DNA of 64,000 nucleotides, from assembly GCF_020080835.1 (NCBI RefSeq), contig NC_058164.1:7837666-7901665 (forward strand), written 5' to 3'. The translations under genes and the position numbers were made by a program. The first letter of the stretch is position 1; each line of letters starts with the position of its first letter. Below are positions 23,596 to 36,435 of the stretch, piece by piece. The notes under the pieces were generated by a model, which saw nothing but the letters and a program-made list of their open reading frames with translations, was not told the DNA's origin and made no database searches. This DNA is from Cotesia glomerata. Taxonomy: Eukaryota; Arthropoda; Insecta; Hymenoptera; Braconidae.

Positions 23596-24318
23596 AGACT
23601 CTATACTTCACCACCTATTTTTTCCGGCCTAGACCGCAAATAGATATTTATGTCATAAGGCCGTGAAGTGGCGGTTTTCGGATAGCGACGATATTTCAAT
23701 ATGAGCTTAAGGTTTGTGGCGGAAAGGTACGAAACGAGCGTAATTTTAACGTCCGAGGCGTAGTCGAGGACGGAAATTTACGCTCGTTTTCGAACATTCG
23801 CGTCACAAACATTAAAGCGAATATCGAAAAAAAGTCGTTGTCAAAATCGTCACTAAACGGCCGAATGACATACAATATTTTTTGTTATTATCGTTCCATA
23901 AATTTAACTTTTGAAGGATAGGAGGTAAATAATGACATATTTAAATTTTATGAAGTTTCACAAGGGCAAAAAAAAATTAATTTTATATTAATTATCTTTT
24001 TATTAATCTTAAAATCTTGCTCACGTCCAGAAAATGTAAATAACTTTTTATTAGTATTTATTTATGGCATTGTGGTTATTTTATTAACATTAGGTCCGCT
24101 TCGTAATAAACTGCCAGCAGGGAAATAATTAGCACAATTCAATAGTAACTAAATTTAAAATTGACTAAAAATTATCGGTCGGTACGCTAGAATGTGACTT
24201 TTTTTTTACAATCTCTCTCAATTTCGTTTAGGTGTACACAAAAAGCTCGTAAAAAAAGGAGGGGGTAAAACTTCACGGCCTAGGCCGTGAAAAAAAAGGC
24301 GGTATAGTAGAGTCTCTA
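23596..24318. mobile_element. inverted-repeat element, AGAGACTCTA ends
   Basis: The left end AGAGACTCTATACTTCACC and the complement of the right end, AGAGACTCTACTATACCGCC, are imperfect terminal repeats, both followed by a CGGCCTAG motif. The interior is unusually CpG-rich for this window (23690-23800). A further block at 24820-24960 is an inverted copy of 23630-23760, so the element may extend to about 24960. No transposase. Confidence 0.55.
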
Positions 24319-26572
24319 GAAAAGATTCCCTTTACGGACGCCACCTAGCGCTCAAAAGTTGAACTTTTGGAGCGAGTATAACAAAAATGTACTTTCCCTT
24401 CTTTTTCCCTGTACTTTTCTTATACAATAAGGCGAAATTGAGAGGAAGTGTGAAAAAAGAGTCACATTCGAATTTACCGACCGAAGATTTGGGTAGTTTA
24501 ATGTTTAGTAACTTATTATTGAGTAGCACTAATTTGTTCTTTATTTTCAGTTTATCTGGAAAAAAACCGAAAATTAGTAAAATAACAACGACTCTATTTC
24601 GCTTACAATTTATATACGCTGAACTAAAGTTATTATTGTATCTTTAATAAAGTATTAAAAAACATTTGTTAGATAATTTGTACTTTTCTACAAATGACAA
24701 AAAATCAATTGGTTATTTTTGTGAAGCTAAGTTTCTTTTTTTTCATAAAGTTTTCATAAATATAATCAAATAATTGCATCAGGGAATTTGATTGAAATTT
24801 AAGTATAAATAAATGCAAGCTCGGATTTTAAATTTACCCCTGTTTTCGTAAATTCGCACCATAAACTTTAGACTCATATCGCAACATCGACGTTGTACGG
24901 AAAATCGTCCCTTTGTAGCCTAATGACATAAATAACTATTCTAGACCGAAAAACAGGTTTTTTCAAACCAAGAACATTTTTCGGAAGATCTAAGTTGTAA
25001 TAAAATGAGAATGAATTTTTTTGAGGCAATAAAAATTTCTTAACTCAATATAACTTTGCTTTAATAGAATTTTTATTTTCCCAAATATTATAACAGTTAC
25101 GCAAAATATATTTATGATAAGGTTTTAGCGGTAAAAAATTTGATGCAAACAACGCACAAAATAAAAATTAACAAAAAAATATTAACTTCTGGACTCCAGC
25201 TGTAAGATGATAAAATTCCTAACCTGAATCGGAGCCGCATCATTATGCATATATTCGTCGCGTCATATCGATTTCTCGTTCATCGAACTATCGATTAAAC
25301 TTCTAACAAGTTCAAAGGATTACTTAATAATAATGTGTATGCAAAATGTATGTATATATAATGGAGAAGGGCAATAAAAAAGTGAATTTAAAAGAAAAGT
25401 ATCGAGCGCAAGTCCTCGATGGATGCAATGCAAATTACGTTGCTTATTTTTTTTTAATACATATATAATGTATATTTAAAGATTTAAAAGAAATTGCCCA
25501 GAATTACGCGGAAAAAAAATTAAATACGAACCGTCAAAATTTCAATGTAAATTAAAAAGTTGAATAAATATTAATAAGCAAAGAAAAAATTATTTTATTT
25601 TAAGTATATTTATATGCTGAATAGCCCGGAGTTATTTATCTCAAGCACTACGGACTACGGCGCAAACATTTAGTATCCTTTGCAAATCTATTTGACATAA
25701 ATAACTTACGAGCTATTTATTAAAAAAAAAAAAAAGAAGAAAAAAATTTTCATTGCGTGCAGTATTCTCATAAAAATGTTAAATATCGATATTTCAGTGA
25801 TCACTTGAACTCTATAATTTTATGTCTACAAACACTTAATGATTTAAATACCATTTTTGAAAAAAACTAAAATGGCAATTAGTTTTTAATGTGGATTCAT
25901 TTAATATCACTGACATGTATGTAATTTAAGTAAAAGATATAAATAATGAAAAATGAGTTGCCAAAAAATGCGTACTTGCAACTTTTTTGCCAGTATTGAA
26001 AAAAAGGCAAAATGTATATTATCTCACTTCTTTAGATTTATTCTCGAATTCTCATTCTTTCTTCCGGGGGCGTACAGATTAAAGATAAAAAATTAATAGC
26101 CACTTTCGCTATATAAAACCAAGATAATATAATATTTCTCCCTAACTGGCGAGAACAAATTTTATTACATAAAATTTCATTTACCCTCGATATCTATAGA
26201 TTCAAGATACATACAAATACTCCATTAAGTAATAAACATATTAATAAAATTTTATGGAAATCTGATTTTTATGCATTATTAATTTTCGTGTAACCGTAAA
26301 TTGAAACAATAACAAAACACATATTAAAAATCTTAGAATAATTTTATAATTATAAATATAGTAATGATTTATTTTATTGACTTAAAAATTGAATTGGTCT
26401 ATATGATAAATTGTTGTTAAGCAAAAACAGGTAAAAATGTATATTTTTGAGAAGAAAAGTTTTCATCTGTTTTATTACTGTGTTGATTATTGATATAGAA
26501 TACTTAGTATTATATTTTTTTGCGAAATTTGTCTAAAACACATTTATATATATTTTTTCACATACACGGAAA
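24319..26572. other. AT-rich intergenic DNA
   Basis: 24820-24960 repeats part of the preceding element in inverted form. 25190-25440 is mildly GC-richer. Poly(A) runs occur near 25721. Overlapping ORFs of 65-86 codons near 24332-24647 look non-coding. Confidence 0.45.
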
Positions 26573-27308
26573 AAAGTAAACTGCAATAAATAAAAGTCGA
26601 TTTATAATAAATAATGATCAACTGGAAAAAATTATCATTTCAAACAGTAAATTCGTGATTTTAACAATCACTTTATAATATTTATCATTTAAATGCTACA
26701 ATTTATTATTTACATGGAAGAAAATACTATTTCAAACAGTAATATTCTCTATGTGAGTCGAAAATGTTAAAGTATAATAATTAAGAATTATGACTTTGAT
26801 ATTTATCATTTCGTACCTAAAAAATAATCACATGATATGTAAAAAAAAAATATAACCTACAGTTACTAAATTTTCTATATAAGCAACGTCAATATTTACA
26901 AAGTACAAATGATAACTTTTAAACGCAACGCTAAAAATAAAACTATAATTATTAATTTGCTTGTACTGGTAAAATGTATATTTTAAAAGTAGAATTTTTA
27001 CTGTTTCAAATGTTTAATCCTCCCAGTGTGAGACCTTCCCCTTTTCCTCATAGTATAGACTATATATTAAAACGGCAATTGTTACTGTTTAAAACTGTAA
27101 TTTTTTAAGATGAGAGCGTCGTTATTTACTGTAGTGACAGCTACTAATCACATTTTTGATATTAAATTATAAATTGCGCCTTGTATACTTTCTACATTAA
27201 GTTCTGTAATATTTACATTTGTGCCACCCCGATGTCCGCTGTACTGTTTGAAACTATAAAAACTAACCGGAATCCGAGTGAATTTTACAGTTTACTTTTA
27301 TCCGTATA
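26573..27308. mobile_element. inverted-repeat element, TACACGGAAAAAAGTAAACTG ends (short form)
   Basis: The left end TACACGGAAAAAAGTAAACT and the right end CAGTTTACTTTTATCCGTA are inverted copies 736 bp apart. The CACGGA terminus is shared with elements at 32589, 58693 and 62726, pointing to one superfamily mobilised by a common source. No transposase. Confidence 0.65.
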
Positions 27309-27416
27309 AGAGGCATAAATTAAGGTTACGATCTCTCTGATAGTATCAAATTTTACTATATAGAAACCTATTTTATAACAAAATTCAAGCTCATTATCAT
27401 GAAAACAGATATTCTT

Positions 27417-27486
27417 CTCTCTAAACATGAATTAGTGAAAATTCACTTATATTCCGGTGAATTTTCACTAATTCATGTTTAGAGAG
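27417..27486. repeat. perfect 30-bp-arm hairpin, copy 1
   Basis: Left arm 27417-27446 begins CTCTCTAAACATGAATTAG; right arm 27457-27486 is its exact complement; loop of 10 bases. A second copy is at 35735-35795. It is probably a tiny MITE. Confidence 0.75.
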
Positions 27487-28139
27487 TTCTGTCAAGAAAT
27501 AAATCTATTATCTTGTACATTTTAACAAATTCATGAGTCAAGAAATGCTTGACTGGATACAATAAATAAATAAAAACAAAAAAAAATTCCTTATCTTTCA
27601 TATCAAGGGTCAACAATACTATATTAATTAATTTCAGGATCTCTGCATTGCAACTCTTAACTTTTTGGTCCTTAACTATGAATTGTATCTATACTTACAT
27701 AATTCCAGTAGTCAAACACTGAAAGGTTTATTCATATCATAAATTAGCGAATCTTTCAGAACAATCCAGTAACTATCTCAATTTTTTTCACACATGACAT
27801 TATAAAGTATTCAAAATTTTTGAGTAAAAGAATTTTAAGATCAACTTTCTATCGATTAGGCATGTGAACAAAACAATCAGCAAAAGCCACTACAAACAAT
27901 GATTATTTATTCGAGAAAATAAAAACTAAACTCGACATTTATCGAGAGCAAACTGAGCGACTTACGGCGTGTTCGATTACGGACCTTAAAAAATAATCAG
28001 AATCAATTTCCAGTGTGTGTTGCCCGGAGGCTTTGGATTCTCATATCGAGCAATAAGCCAAAGAAACACGATTATTTTCACTTTTGATCGCTTAAACCGT
28101 TTTACCAATGAAATAAAAATTTAATATTACCACCAGATT
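27487..28139. other. intergenic DNA, no gene seen
   Basis: Mostly AT-rich. 27950-28080 is less so and contains GTGTTGCCCGGAGGCTTTGG. No feature can be named. Confidence 0.4.
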
Positions 28140-28355
28140 TAAGTTTCTCTGCAGACAGCAGCAGCATCTTCAATAAGATTTTAAAGCCCGCTAAGATACG
28201 CTACCCTTGCCACTGGCTCTCTTTTTCTCCCTCTTTTCGTCTCTGTCCTGTTTACTCTCGTTCTCGGTCCCTCTTGCGGGAAATTCTGAACTGTACCCTG
28301 GGTAATATTAACGATAACTATCTCGAGACGATTCTCCGAGGTTCTACACACGAGA

Positions 28356-28397
<42 letters not shown>

Positions 28398-28900
28398 GTA
28401 ATAATATTTGTATGTGTATGTAATGCAAGATCTACAATCCTGTGCATGGTGCACTCGTACCTTGATGGCGGCCAGCCAGAAGTAAATCTAAGGTTTACGA
28501 GGCAGTACCGCCTCTTACTAGCACCTCCTCGAGTGCTGCCCACAGTTATACACGCGCCCTCTAACTGACCAAGGCTGTATAAGAGCAAGAGCTAAGAACC
28601 TTAGACGCGATATATGTATGTATATATTTCTTATAATAAATCCTCTGGTTCACACCACGCCACATCACATAACGTAAAGGACCATGCCACGAATATTTCA
28701 CTCATGTAAAAAGTCATTTACATTTTTTTCATTACTATTATTATTTATGAATTTTTTGTTACTTTGTTGCAGTCCGTTACGGGTAAAAGTTTAAATCAAA
28801 TGAATAATAACATATTGTGTGCCTCAAGCGCCAAGTGTCGAGGCTATGCTCTTTACTTACTCGGCACCCGCTTTTAAATCGAGTTATCGGCTTTGTCGTG
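28140..28900. other. GC-richer island with TA microsatellite
   Basis: A mixed-composition region interrupted by a TA dinucleotide run at about 28360-28393. The minus-strand ORF of 135 codons reads through the microsatellite as YIYIYI, which marks it as non-coding. Possibly regulatory. Confidence 0.3.
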
Positions 28901-30430
28901 TTAAATTGTATATCGTATGTGAAATTTTTAGTATATTATATCTAAATGATATAATAACTACACATAGTGTATATACTTATGTACAAAGTAATGATCGATA
29001 AATAAGTTTGATAAATTTTTAAAGTGATCGTGTTATCACTGTAATTTTCAAAAATCAAATGATTTCGCAGATACGAAGAGGATTTTTCAGTAAAAATTAT
29101 CGTACTATTACTGTGTGGCTATCCTCGTTCAAAGTAAATGATAACTGCAAAATTTTCGGAACCAATTTTTGCCGGTATTGTTGGATGCTTTATTGCTTTG
29201 AGCACACAATTTGATACTTTTTTTTTTAAAATTCCTGTGTGAGAGATTATTCTATTGACAAATCTAATTTTTAAAAAAACTAGAAAGATTAATTTCAACT
29301 TCATATAAGATAAATTTAAAAAAAATCTAAGAACTGTTAGATACTGTGTTTTGAAATGGTCAACTGTTTACGGTCGAATTTTCTGGATTTCATTAAATTA
29401 TGGCTGTTATAATTTTAACTATATTAATAATTTAAACTTTTGGTAGCATAGAAGTATAACTCCACCTATTTTTAAGTGTAGAAAATCAAAAAATTCAGTT
29501 ATTCACAATGTTGTTCTCTATTCATTGAAAAAAAAATTATTCAATATTAAAAAAAAAAAAAATATTGATCAAACGTAGAATTTTTGATTATGAGATTTTT
29601 GAAAGTTTTTACGGCTGAAAATAGATTTAATTCTCCTTTTTTATAACAACTAAAACTTTTTTGAAGAGTAAAGACATTTGAAAATAAATCATCCCAATTG
29701 AAGTAAACTGTTCATTGACCGTCCTAATTTTCGTCAACAAAACCCTGTTTAAAGAGAAAAATAAAATTTTTTATTTTCAAAAGTTATGTAAAATTAAAAT
29801 TTTCACTCTTTTTTTAAGTTTTTTAATTTTATTTTTCTAAAATATCAAAAACTATTATATCTACATAAATAAGCATGACTTAATTTTAAAATGAATATTT
29901 AAAGAAGCAAAAAAAATTCTTCTAAAGATGGTAAGCTTGCAGAACTTTGGAATTTCAAAAAAACGTATAAATCGAAGGTCAACAGGAAAATATTTGGTTC
30001 AGTTTTTTTTTATATTATCCATTCAACTGAACTTAAAATACTTTTAAGTTTTCAGAAGAATGTTATTTTTTCTCTTAAGATATAAATTTCTGAATTTTGA
30101 TGGGAGAAAAATTTTTTTTTTTTTGGCATCTAAATAAAATAAAGCAAAGCAAATATACAGTTTTTAAATTTGAGCAATAAAAAATCCAATTTACATCAAC
30201 TATAGTAATTAAACATGAATTTTTAAAATAATGTTTGATGTTCTTGTTTATTAAACAAAATCTGTACATACCAAGTTTCAAGAAAAAAAAAAAAAGACTA
30301 CCACAACAATCTTGTAATTTATTTACCTTCTGATAATTTGAATCTCACAACCTTGTTCATATTTGAATTAACAAAATAACATTATATTACATAGTTGTAT
30401 AAAACAGATTAGGTAAATTATTGTGAATAT
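28901..30430. other. AT-rich intergenic DNA, no gene seen
   Basis: Long A and T runs. Short ORFs at 29119-29304 and 30075-30281 (minus) are Lys/Phe/Ile-rich and typical of random AT-rich sequence. Confidence 0.5.
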
Positions 30431-31150
30431 TTTATCGGGTTTACTGTACATTAAATTGATGGATGGGCAGGGCAAATATAGGAAGGAATGGATCAACATT
30501 AAAGAAGGGAGTTTCCTGGATATTTGAAAGAAATCTCACGATGCGCATCAGAGACTCTTGGCGTCTTCTTTCTGAAGGCTCGTAATATTGGATCTGAAGA
30601 GTGTACATGTCTACAGACCACAACATCCATGATAGAGTTTGTATTGTAGAAGACAAGAACGCGTGGTCGTATAGTATGTGCTTGAGTAATATAGTTATTA
30701 TCCGACAAGGGGGTACCCCGAGGCTGGAGAAGAAAGCGACGAACCCCGCATTAAAAACCAATTTTTAGTCCCGAAAAAACCTCCGCCCTAACGTAATAAC
30801 AGGCTTGGTAATCTATAGTAGGTTTTCTGTCCTGAGACTACATACTACATACTGCATACCCATACTAGCGCTGGTACTAATACTAATACTGATACAAGAC
30901 GAGGCTCGATACCAATTCTGATACTTCTATATCGTCTTCGTATATTCGCGACATATATGTATACACTACGCGTATGTGTACACTTGGCTCTCCAGAGAGA
31001 GTTTAAAAGGATAATCGAGCGAAATTGATGCTCCTCCGGCCTCCGGTCCTCACTTTTTTCACTTAAAAATATACACAATACATATATTTTAAAGTTATTC
31101 CGAACAGCTGTCAAACGTTGTTGTAGTTTCTTAAGGCTAGTCATTTTTTT
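30431..31150. other. GC-richer non-repeat island with minus-strand ORF
   Basis: Non-repetitive DNA. A minus-strand ORF of 106 codons (30441-30761) and a second of 99 codons (30845-31144) lie in it. Neither shows a known motif, and their composition fits open frames in raised-GC DNA. Reported as a candidate conserved or transcribed region and not as a gene. Confidence 0.3.
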
Positions 31151-32200
31151 CAGGAGCTTTATTTGAAATTACCGGAACACTAAGTAATAAGTGAAAAATT
31201 GTTTTATCGTTAATTCTTGAGGGGACATTCGTTTTTGCATGCATCATTTGAGAAATAAGTATTTGATTATAGTGTCCATAAAATGGAATGCCAACAAATT
31301 GTTTTAATAATTATTTAATTATGCTAAAAAAAAACAACAGGTTCAAAAAAAAATATTCTCTTTAAAATTTTACTCTTATGCTTTAAGAGATTCGATTCTA
31401 TTAAATTAGTAGAATTGAACTGAGAATTCAAAATTTATGAATTGAATAATTAAAAAAAAACTTAGACAGTGAAAAAAAGTTGCTAAATTAAGAATTTTAT
31501 AAAGCACTCTTCTATTTTTAAACAGAATAACCCATACGTTAGCCAACAATTTATTTTTGTTGCATTAAAATAATCGGTAATATTCATTCAAGATATTACC
31601 GACTTGTTTCAAAAATATCAACAATGCTTGGAACTTCGTTGCTAATGGAGTCAAGTAGAATTTTTTTTTATTTTAAATGAAAAAACTTGTTCTTGAATCA
31701 CGATTATGAATTTTTTTTTAAGAAAACCACAGTCATTGATAGTTTCGGGGAATTTCGTTTGATTAATCTCAAAACTAATGTCAGATAAGCTCCTTAGTTT
31801 TTACATTAAGATTTAACCCTCTTGGAAGGAGAAAATTCAGCAATCAGGCGCCATCTGTCGGAAATTATCAGCATTATATTTTGTCGAAAGAAAATATATT
31901 GGTGTACATGACTATATCAAACCTGATATTGGCATATCCGGTCATGTCAAATCAATGTAAATCTCCGAAAAAAAAAAAAAAAAATTTAAGTGGTTTTTTA
32001 AACTTTTCCCACAAATCCAAGTTCAAATTATCTAAAAATACAAAAACATATTTTAATAATACAAACATTTGTTAGAATCTACGGATAGAAACAAGTATTT
32101 TTAAGCTATTCTCATGTAATTTACTCATGTATTACAAATTCACAAATAAAGATATTTTTAAATGAAAAAAAAATGTAAATCTCCAATTAAAAAGTTAGTT
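31151..32200. repeat. AT-rich DNA with dispersed-repeat fragments
   Basis: 31778-31880 contains AATGTCAGATAAGCTCC followed by CAGGCGCCATCTGTCGGAAA. Related text is at 9137-9260, and fragments lie near 41170 and 44770. 31904-31957 has the TATATCAAACCTGATAT type motif. These are decayed copies of an unidentified element. Confidence 0.4.
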
Positions 32201-33602
32201 TGGTACGATGTGAAGCCTTGCTGCTAGGCAACAGTTGCTAGGTAACCGTTGTTATGGGAGCGTTGCCTGGCAACGGTTGCTATGGGGGTTTCTATGGGGA
32301 GATTGTAATGGGGTTTTTATGGGGTCTTATATGGGGTTTCTGTGAAGATTTCTATGGGGTTTTTATTGAGTTTTCTATGGGGTCTTCTATGGGGGGAGGG
32401 GTAATAGTAATTATTATAAGGGTAGTAAGCGCTCGAGATTATTTTCATTAATTTGATTGTATTAATTTTATTTGTTATTAAATTTACTGATATGTTTACT
32501 TTTTTTTTGTTTTTTACATATTTTGTATTTAATAATTATACATCAGTGTTAGTGTACAAATTATTTGTGTGTAATTTTTATTTTAATGTGCACGGAAAAA
32601 AAAATTTCGTTCTGGTAATTTAACTGTAGAGTTACCACAACTATACACAGTTTACTATTCGTTGTAGAGTTACAGTAACATAATGTTATTTAGTTCTGAT
32701 AACTCAATGTTGTTGAGCTCTCAGAGCTCTACGGGATTGTTCTCAGAGCCAAACGGCATAGTTGGGAGCGCCCTACGTTGCGCAGTAGTGGAGTGTGCTG
32801 ACATTTCATAACCTTCTCAAATGACAAACAGAATTATTTTGTTACTCATCCATATTATTAAAAATATATGAGGACAATTAAGTTTCCAGTTTATTTATTT
32901 AAGGAAATAGGTTTTTTTTTTTATTAAATTGAATTTCGTTAGAACATTTTTGTATTTGTGGTTTTTCAAGGTTCATTTGCAGTGACTGTTAATTAAATTT
33001 ATTAGTTGAATATGTTGTGATAAGTAATAAGTTATCGGAATACATTAAAAAAACCCCATTTAACACAAAATAAAATTTGTTTTCGTTTATTTATTTTTTC
33101 TTGTGCGCATACGGTAGTGATTTTATGTCCAATATTTATTAATATAATCAAGAAAATAAGATAATTTTGTGACGACCATATTTTTATTTTACAAATAATT
33201 TTTATTTGTAATATAACTTCTATTATTATTTTATTTCTATTATAATACTATTCTTATTTGTCATATACAATTATTGTTGGCAATATAAATTCGTTCTGTC
33301 GCATTTATTTATTAAATTATCAATGCTAAATCGTAAAAAAAATTATTAATCAGACTGCCAAAAATTTGTTATTGTCTCAGAACGATCCTGTAGAGTTGTG
33401 AGAGGTAAATAACGTTTAGCTCTCAGAGCTCAATGATGTAGAGTTGCAGGAGCCAAACGGTATTGTTACCATAAGAAAACGTTAACCTACTAGAACTTTT
33501 TACAACTAACTAACTACTATAGAGTTCCTATAGCAAAATTTTTTTCTCCGTGTGATTTTATTGCAGACATATTACCCGCGCATAGCACGCGGTTCATGCT
33601 AG
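32200..33602 (+). mobile_element. Helitron-like element, copy 3 (3' end clear, 5' end uncertain)
   Basis: The 3' end carries a strong hairpin (CCGCG-catagca-CGCGG) followed by GTTCATGCTAG and then T, as in Helitrons. Near its left side are X-box-like palindromes (GTTGCTAGGTAAC at 32234, GTTGCCTGGCAAC at 32262) and then a TTTCTATGGGG-type tandem run to about 32400. An inverted-repeat element (32589-33553) is nested within. The left boundary is not defined. Confidence 0.5.
32589..33553. mobile_element. inverted-repeat element, TGCACGGAAAAA ends, nested
   Basis: Starts TGCACGGAAAAAAAAATTT and ends AAAATTTTTTTCTCCGTGTG, inverted copies 965 bp apart. Arms share GAGCTCTCAGAGCT and GAGCCAAACGG blocks in inverted order. 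No transposase. Same terminal class as the elements at 26573, 58693 and 62726. Confidence 0.65.
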
Positions 33603-33689
33603 TTTAATTATAAAATTCATTTTACGATGTAAATATGCCTGTGACAAAATTTTCCTTATTTTTTCAACTCAGCGGATAAAAAATTTGCT

Positions 33690-34520
33690 TATTAACTGAA
33701 AATAATTTGAGGCGTGGATTTTCGAGTTGCCCAACCTATCATCTCTTTTTGCCATCAACCATGCCTCTCAGAATCATATATTCAATTAATAACCGTGAAC
33801 TTTATAACAACCGGCGCGCAAAACAATTAAAATGATTAAATTTATCGTTATCGCGTTGCATAATTCACTGGTATGAGCGGCTATTATAGAGTTTCTATCG
33901 AATTCGGATTGTTACCGAATTGGTGACCGGACAAACAGTAAATTTCTATTAACAGCCACGTTGGCTGGCGTTCGAAACAATTGCCCATTAAATCGAATGC
34001 TCCCGCGGTAGATAATAACTAGCAATAATCGTTGGGTCACCAATGGGTCGGTAGACTTCTCCAATACAGATCAGAACAGAGTATTGCTAAAGTGAAAGAG
34101 ATAATCAGATAGTCTCCAGTTATCCACGTGGAAGAGAATAATAGAGAGAAACTGCAATAAGTTTCCTATCCCGGATAGGACGGGAACGACCGAAGAGAAT
34201 TCCAGCTCTACCTTCTACTACTCACACTCATCCATACATTTACACTAACATGTATGTATACATTTACATTAACATTTCTATTCTCTCGACTGGATATACT
34301 GGAGGTATATGATAGGAAATAAGCGAGCATCGGTAATGAGAGGCCAATTAGAACACCCCGTCGATGGAATTATCCCTTGGAACGTTCGAAATTCAAACTG
34401 GCTGCTGCCGCGAGAGTTGGTCACGGTAATGTTTGTTAGGCACGCAAACTTAGCTACTAAACCGGCCCGCTTCTGTATAAAAGTCCATCACCCTCTGCAT
34501 TTTACAACACTCAAAACATA
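33690..34520. other. non-repeat island with homeodomain-type core sites
   Basis: Balanced, non-repeated sequence following the Helitron-like element. 33780-33870 and 33985-34030 contain several TAAT/ATTA-type cores and TTATCG blocks with little homopolymer, resembling developmental enhancers in style. An 80-codon ORF ends in a simple repeat and is not credible. Calling this regulatory is inference. Confidence 0.35.
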
Positions 34521-34959
34521 TATCTATATATATATTTATTATGTGTCGTGATTTTTATTCATTGGATCTAAAAAATAATTGCTTAATTCATTCAGTTTTA
34601 TTTTTATTTAAAATTTATTACGTTTAATTAATTAAAAAATTTATGTCCAGTAAAATAATTAACAAAATGTATATACAAAAAATAGTTATGGTAATTATTT
34701 TTTCGGGTTATAAAATAAAATGAAACATTTTTTTTTTATTGGCAAACATCATTTAAATTGTTATACACATTTTGATTAAAAAATAATTTACACAACCCAA
34801 CTAAATTTATTGTTAATTGTTTTTTTCGTTAATCTACCGATCTACTGCAATAACTCAGGTGTTTTGAGTTTCAAATAATAATAAAAATAAATAAAATATT
34901 GTACCAAGCGAAAATAAAAATAAATATAAAATAAAAAGAGAAGAAGAAGCAGTTTTTAG
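34521..34959. other. AT-rich spacer, no feature seen
   Basis: Nothing recognised apart from A-rich simple sequence. Confidence 0.5.
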
Positions 34960-35700
34960 TGGTTAGTGGTGGTGGTGATGTAATGTATTTATGCATGTGC
35001 ATGCGCAGGTATGGAACTACTTGTTCTTTTATCTTCTCTCATACTTGCATGGGCTTGTTACTTCTTCAGTTTCGCTCAATTTGCACTTGCGTATAATTAA
35101 CCGTAGTATGAAAAATGGTCGGCCACGTGCTACTGTACCGACGCCGAGCTAAGATTTATAGTTATTAATTTTATAATGGACTCGTCAAGCTCAGAACGTT
35201 CTTCGGTGGTAGTATATCGTGTGTAGCGTAAGCTAAAGTGGAAAGAGTATGATGTGGTTCTCTGGCTGATCGCAAGTACGAGGATAACTTGTACACACGC
35301 TGCCAACACATATGACCCGCCAGTTTAACACCCCACGACTAATAGAGACATTTAACTGCTAAATCACTCGGTTAATTATTATATACCGCAAGCTATTTAT
35401 AAATATCGATTATCTGATTATGAGATTACTTTTTTGTAAATAGAGCGCGATTAAGGACTGGGTAGGATTGGGGATCAAGACAGGAAACGGAGAGTGCGGA
35501 ATTGTTGCTGATAATCGACTCCGATACTTGTACGCTGATCCAACAACAAAATTGTGTTGCAATGGATCAGTTTTTCAGTCCAAAATTTTTTTGTCTTGGA
35601 TTCTGACTTCTTGGCTTAGGAGATTTATATCCTCGATAGGTAAGTATTGTGACTCTTAAAGACTACGTCATCTTCAGTCGATACAAAAAATCCTTTAACA
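34960..35700. other. GC-richer non-repeat island
   Basis: Starts with GTGGTGGTGATG and a CATGTGCATGCGCA block and continues as balanced DNA to about 35650. A 63-codon plus-strand ORF (35468-35659) has no recognised motif. Candidate regulatory or transcribed non-coding DNA. Confidence 0.3.
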
Positions 35701-35734
35701 AAAAAACATTTGGTTTCAAAGTGGTTCGATTGGC

Positions 35735-35795
35735 ACTTAGAATTAGTGAATATTCACTTATTCCAGTGAATTTTCACTAATTCATGTTTAGAGAG
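35735..35795. repeat. hairpin repeat, copy 2, shortened left arm
   Basis: The right arm 35766-35795 is identical to that of the hairpin at 27457-27486; the left arm is shortened and has a substitution. It abuts the left arm of the large nested element and may have truncated it. Confidence 0.65.
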
Positions 35796-36052
35796 TAGGT
35801 GTTAAAATTTGCGATGTTAAATTTCAACACCGAAAGCGGTGTTAAAATAACACCGCTGCAGGTGTAAATATTTTTTTCCGGTGTTAAAGCGGTGTTAAAA
35901 TATTTTTTGATGTTGAAGATGTTCTACTCTGTGAATACTTTTATTCACTAAATTACTACTATTGGGCAGTATATTCATTAATTCATAAAACTATTAATTA
36001 TTGAAATGGTAGGTGTAAAATTGTATAATTTTTAAACAGTCTGTATTACATA

Positions 36053-36281
36053 CACTGATAGAAGGATTTCTTAGTATTTAAGAAATCATTTCTTAAACAT
36101 CATTTTTTAGTATTTAAAAAACATTTCTTAATATTTAAAAAATATTTCGTAGTATTTAAAAAATATATATATTTATTAGTAATTAAGAAATATTTTTTAA
36201 ATACTAAGAAATGATGTTTAAGAAATGATTTCTTAAATACAAAGAAATCTTCTTAAATGTTAAGAAATCCTTCTATCAGTG
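36053..36281. mobile_element. CACTGATAGAAGGATTTCTTA MITE (about 229 bp)
   Basis: Starts CACTGATAGAAGGATTTCTT and ends with the complement, flanked by TA on both sides. The whole element is a palindrome of AAGAAATNNTTTCTTAA blocks. The paired right arm of the host element (reading ACATATGTAACAATT on the complement, from about 38755) lacks it and shows the empty site. Confidence 0.8.
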
Positions 36282-36435
36282 TAGGTAACAATTTAAATAA
36301 CTACAAACTGAAATTAAAATTTGTTCTGGATGATACTTATAGACTTTTTATATTTTTTTATGTCATACATTTTTTTCTTAACTTTTATAGGCACAATTTT
36401 GTTTATTTCAGTAAAAATCATAAAAATTACACCGG

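Noticed and set aside
28181..28588. 135-codon minus-strand ORF
   Set aside because: Reads through a TA microsatellite as a Tyr-Ile run; no conserved motif.
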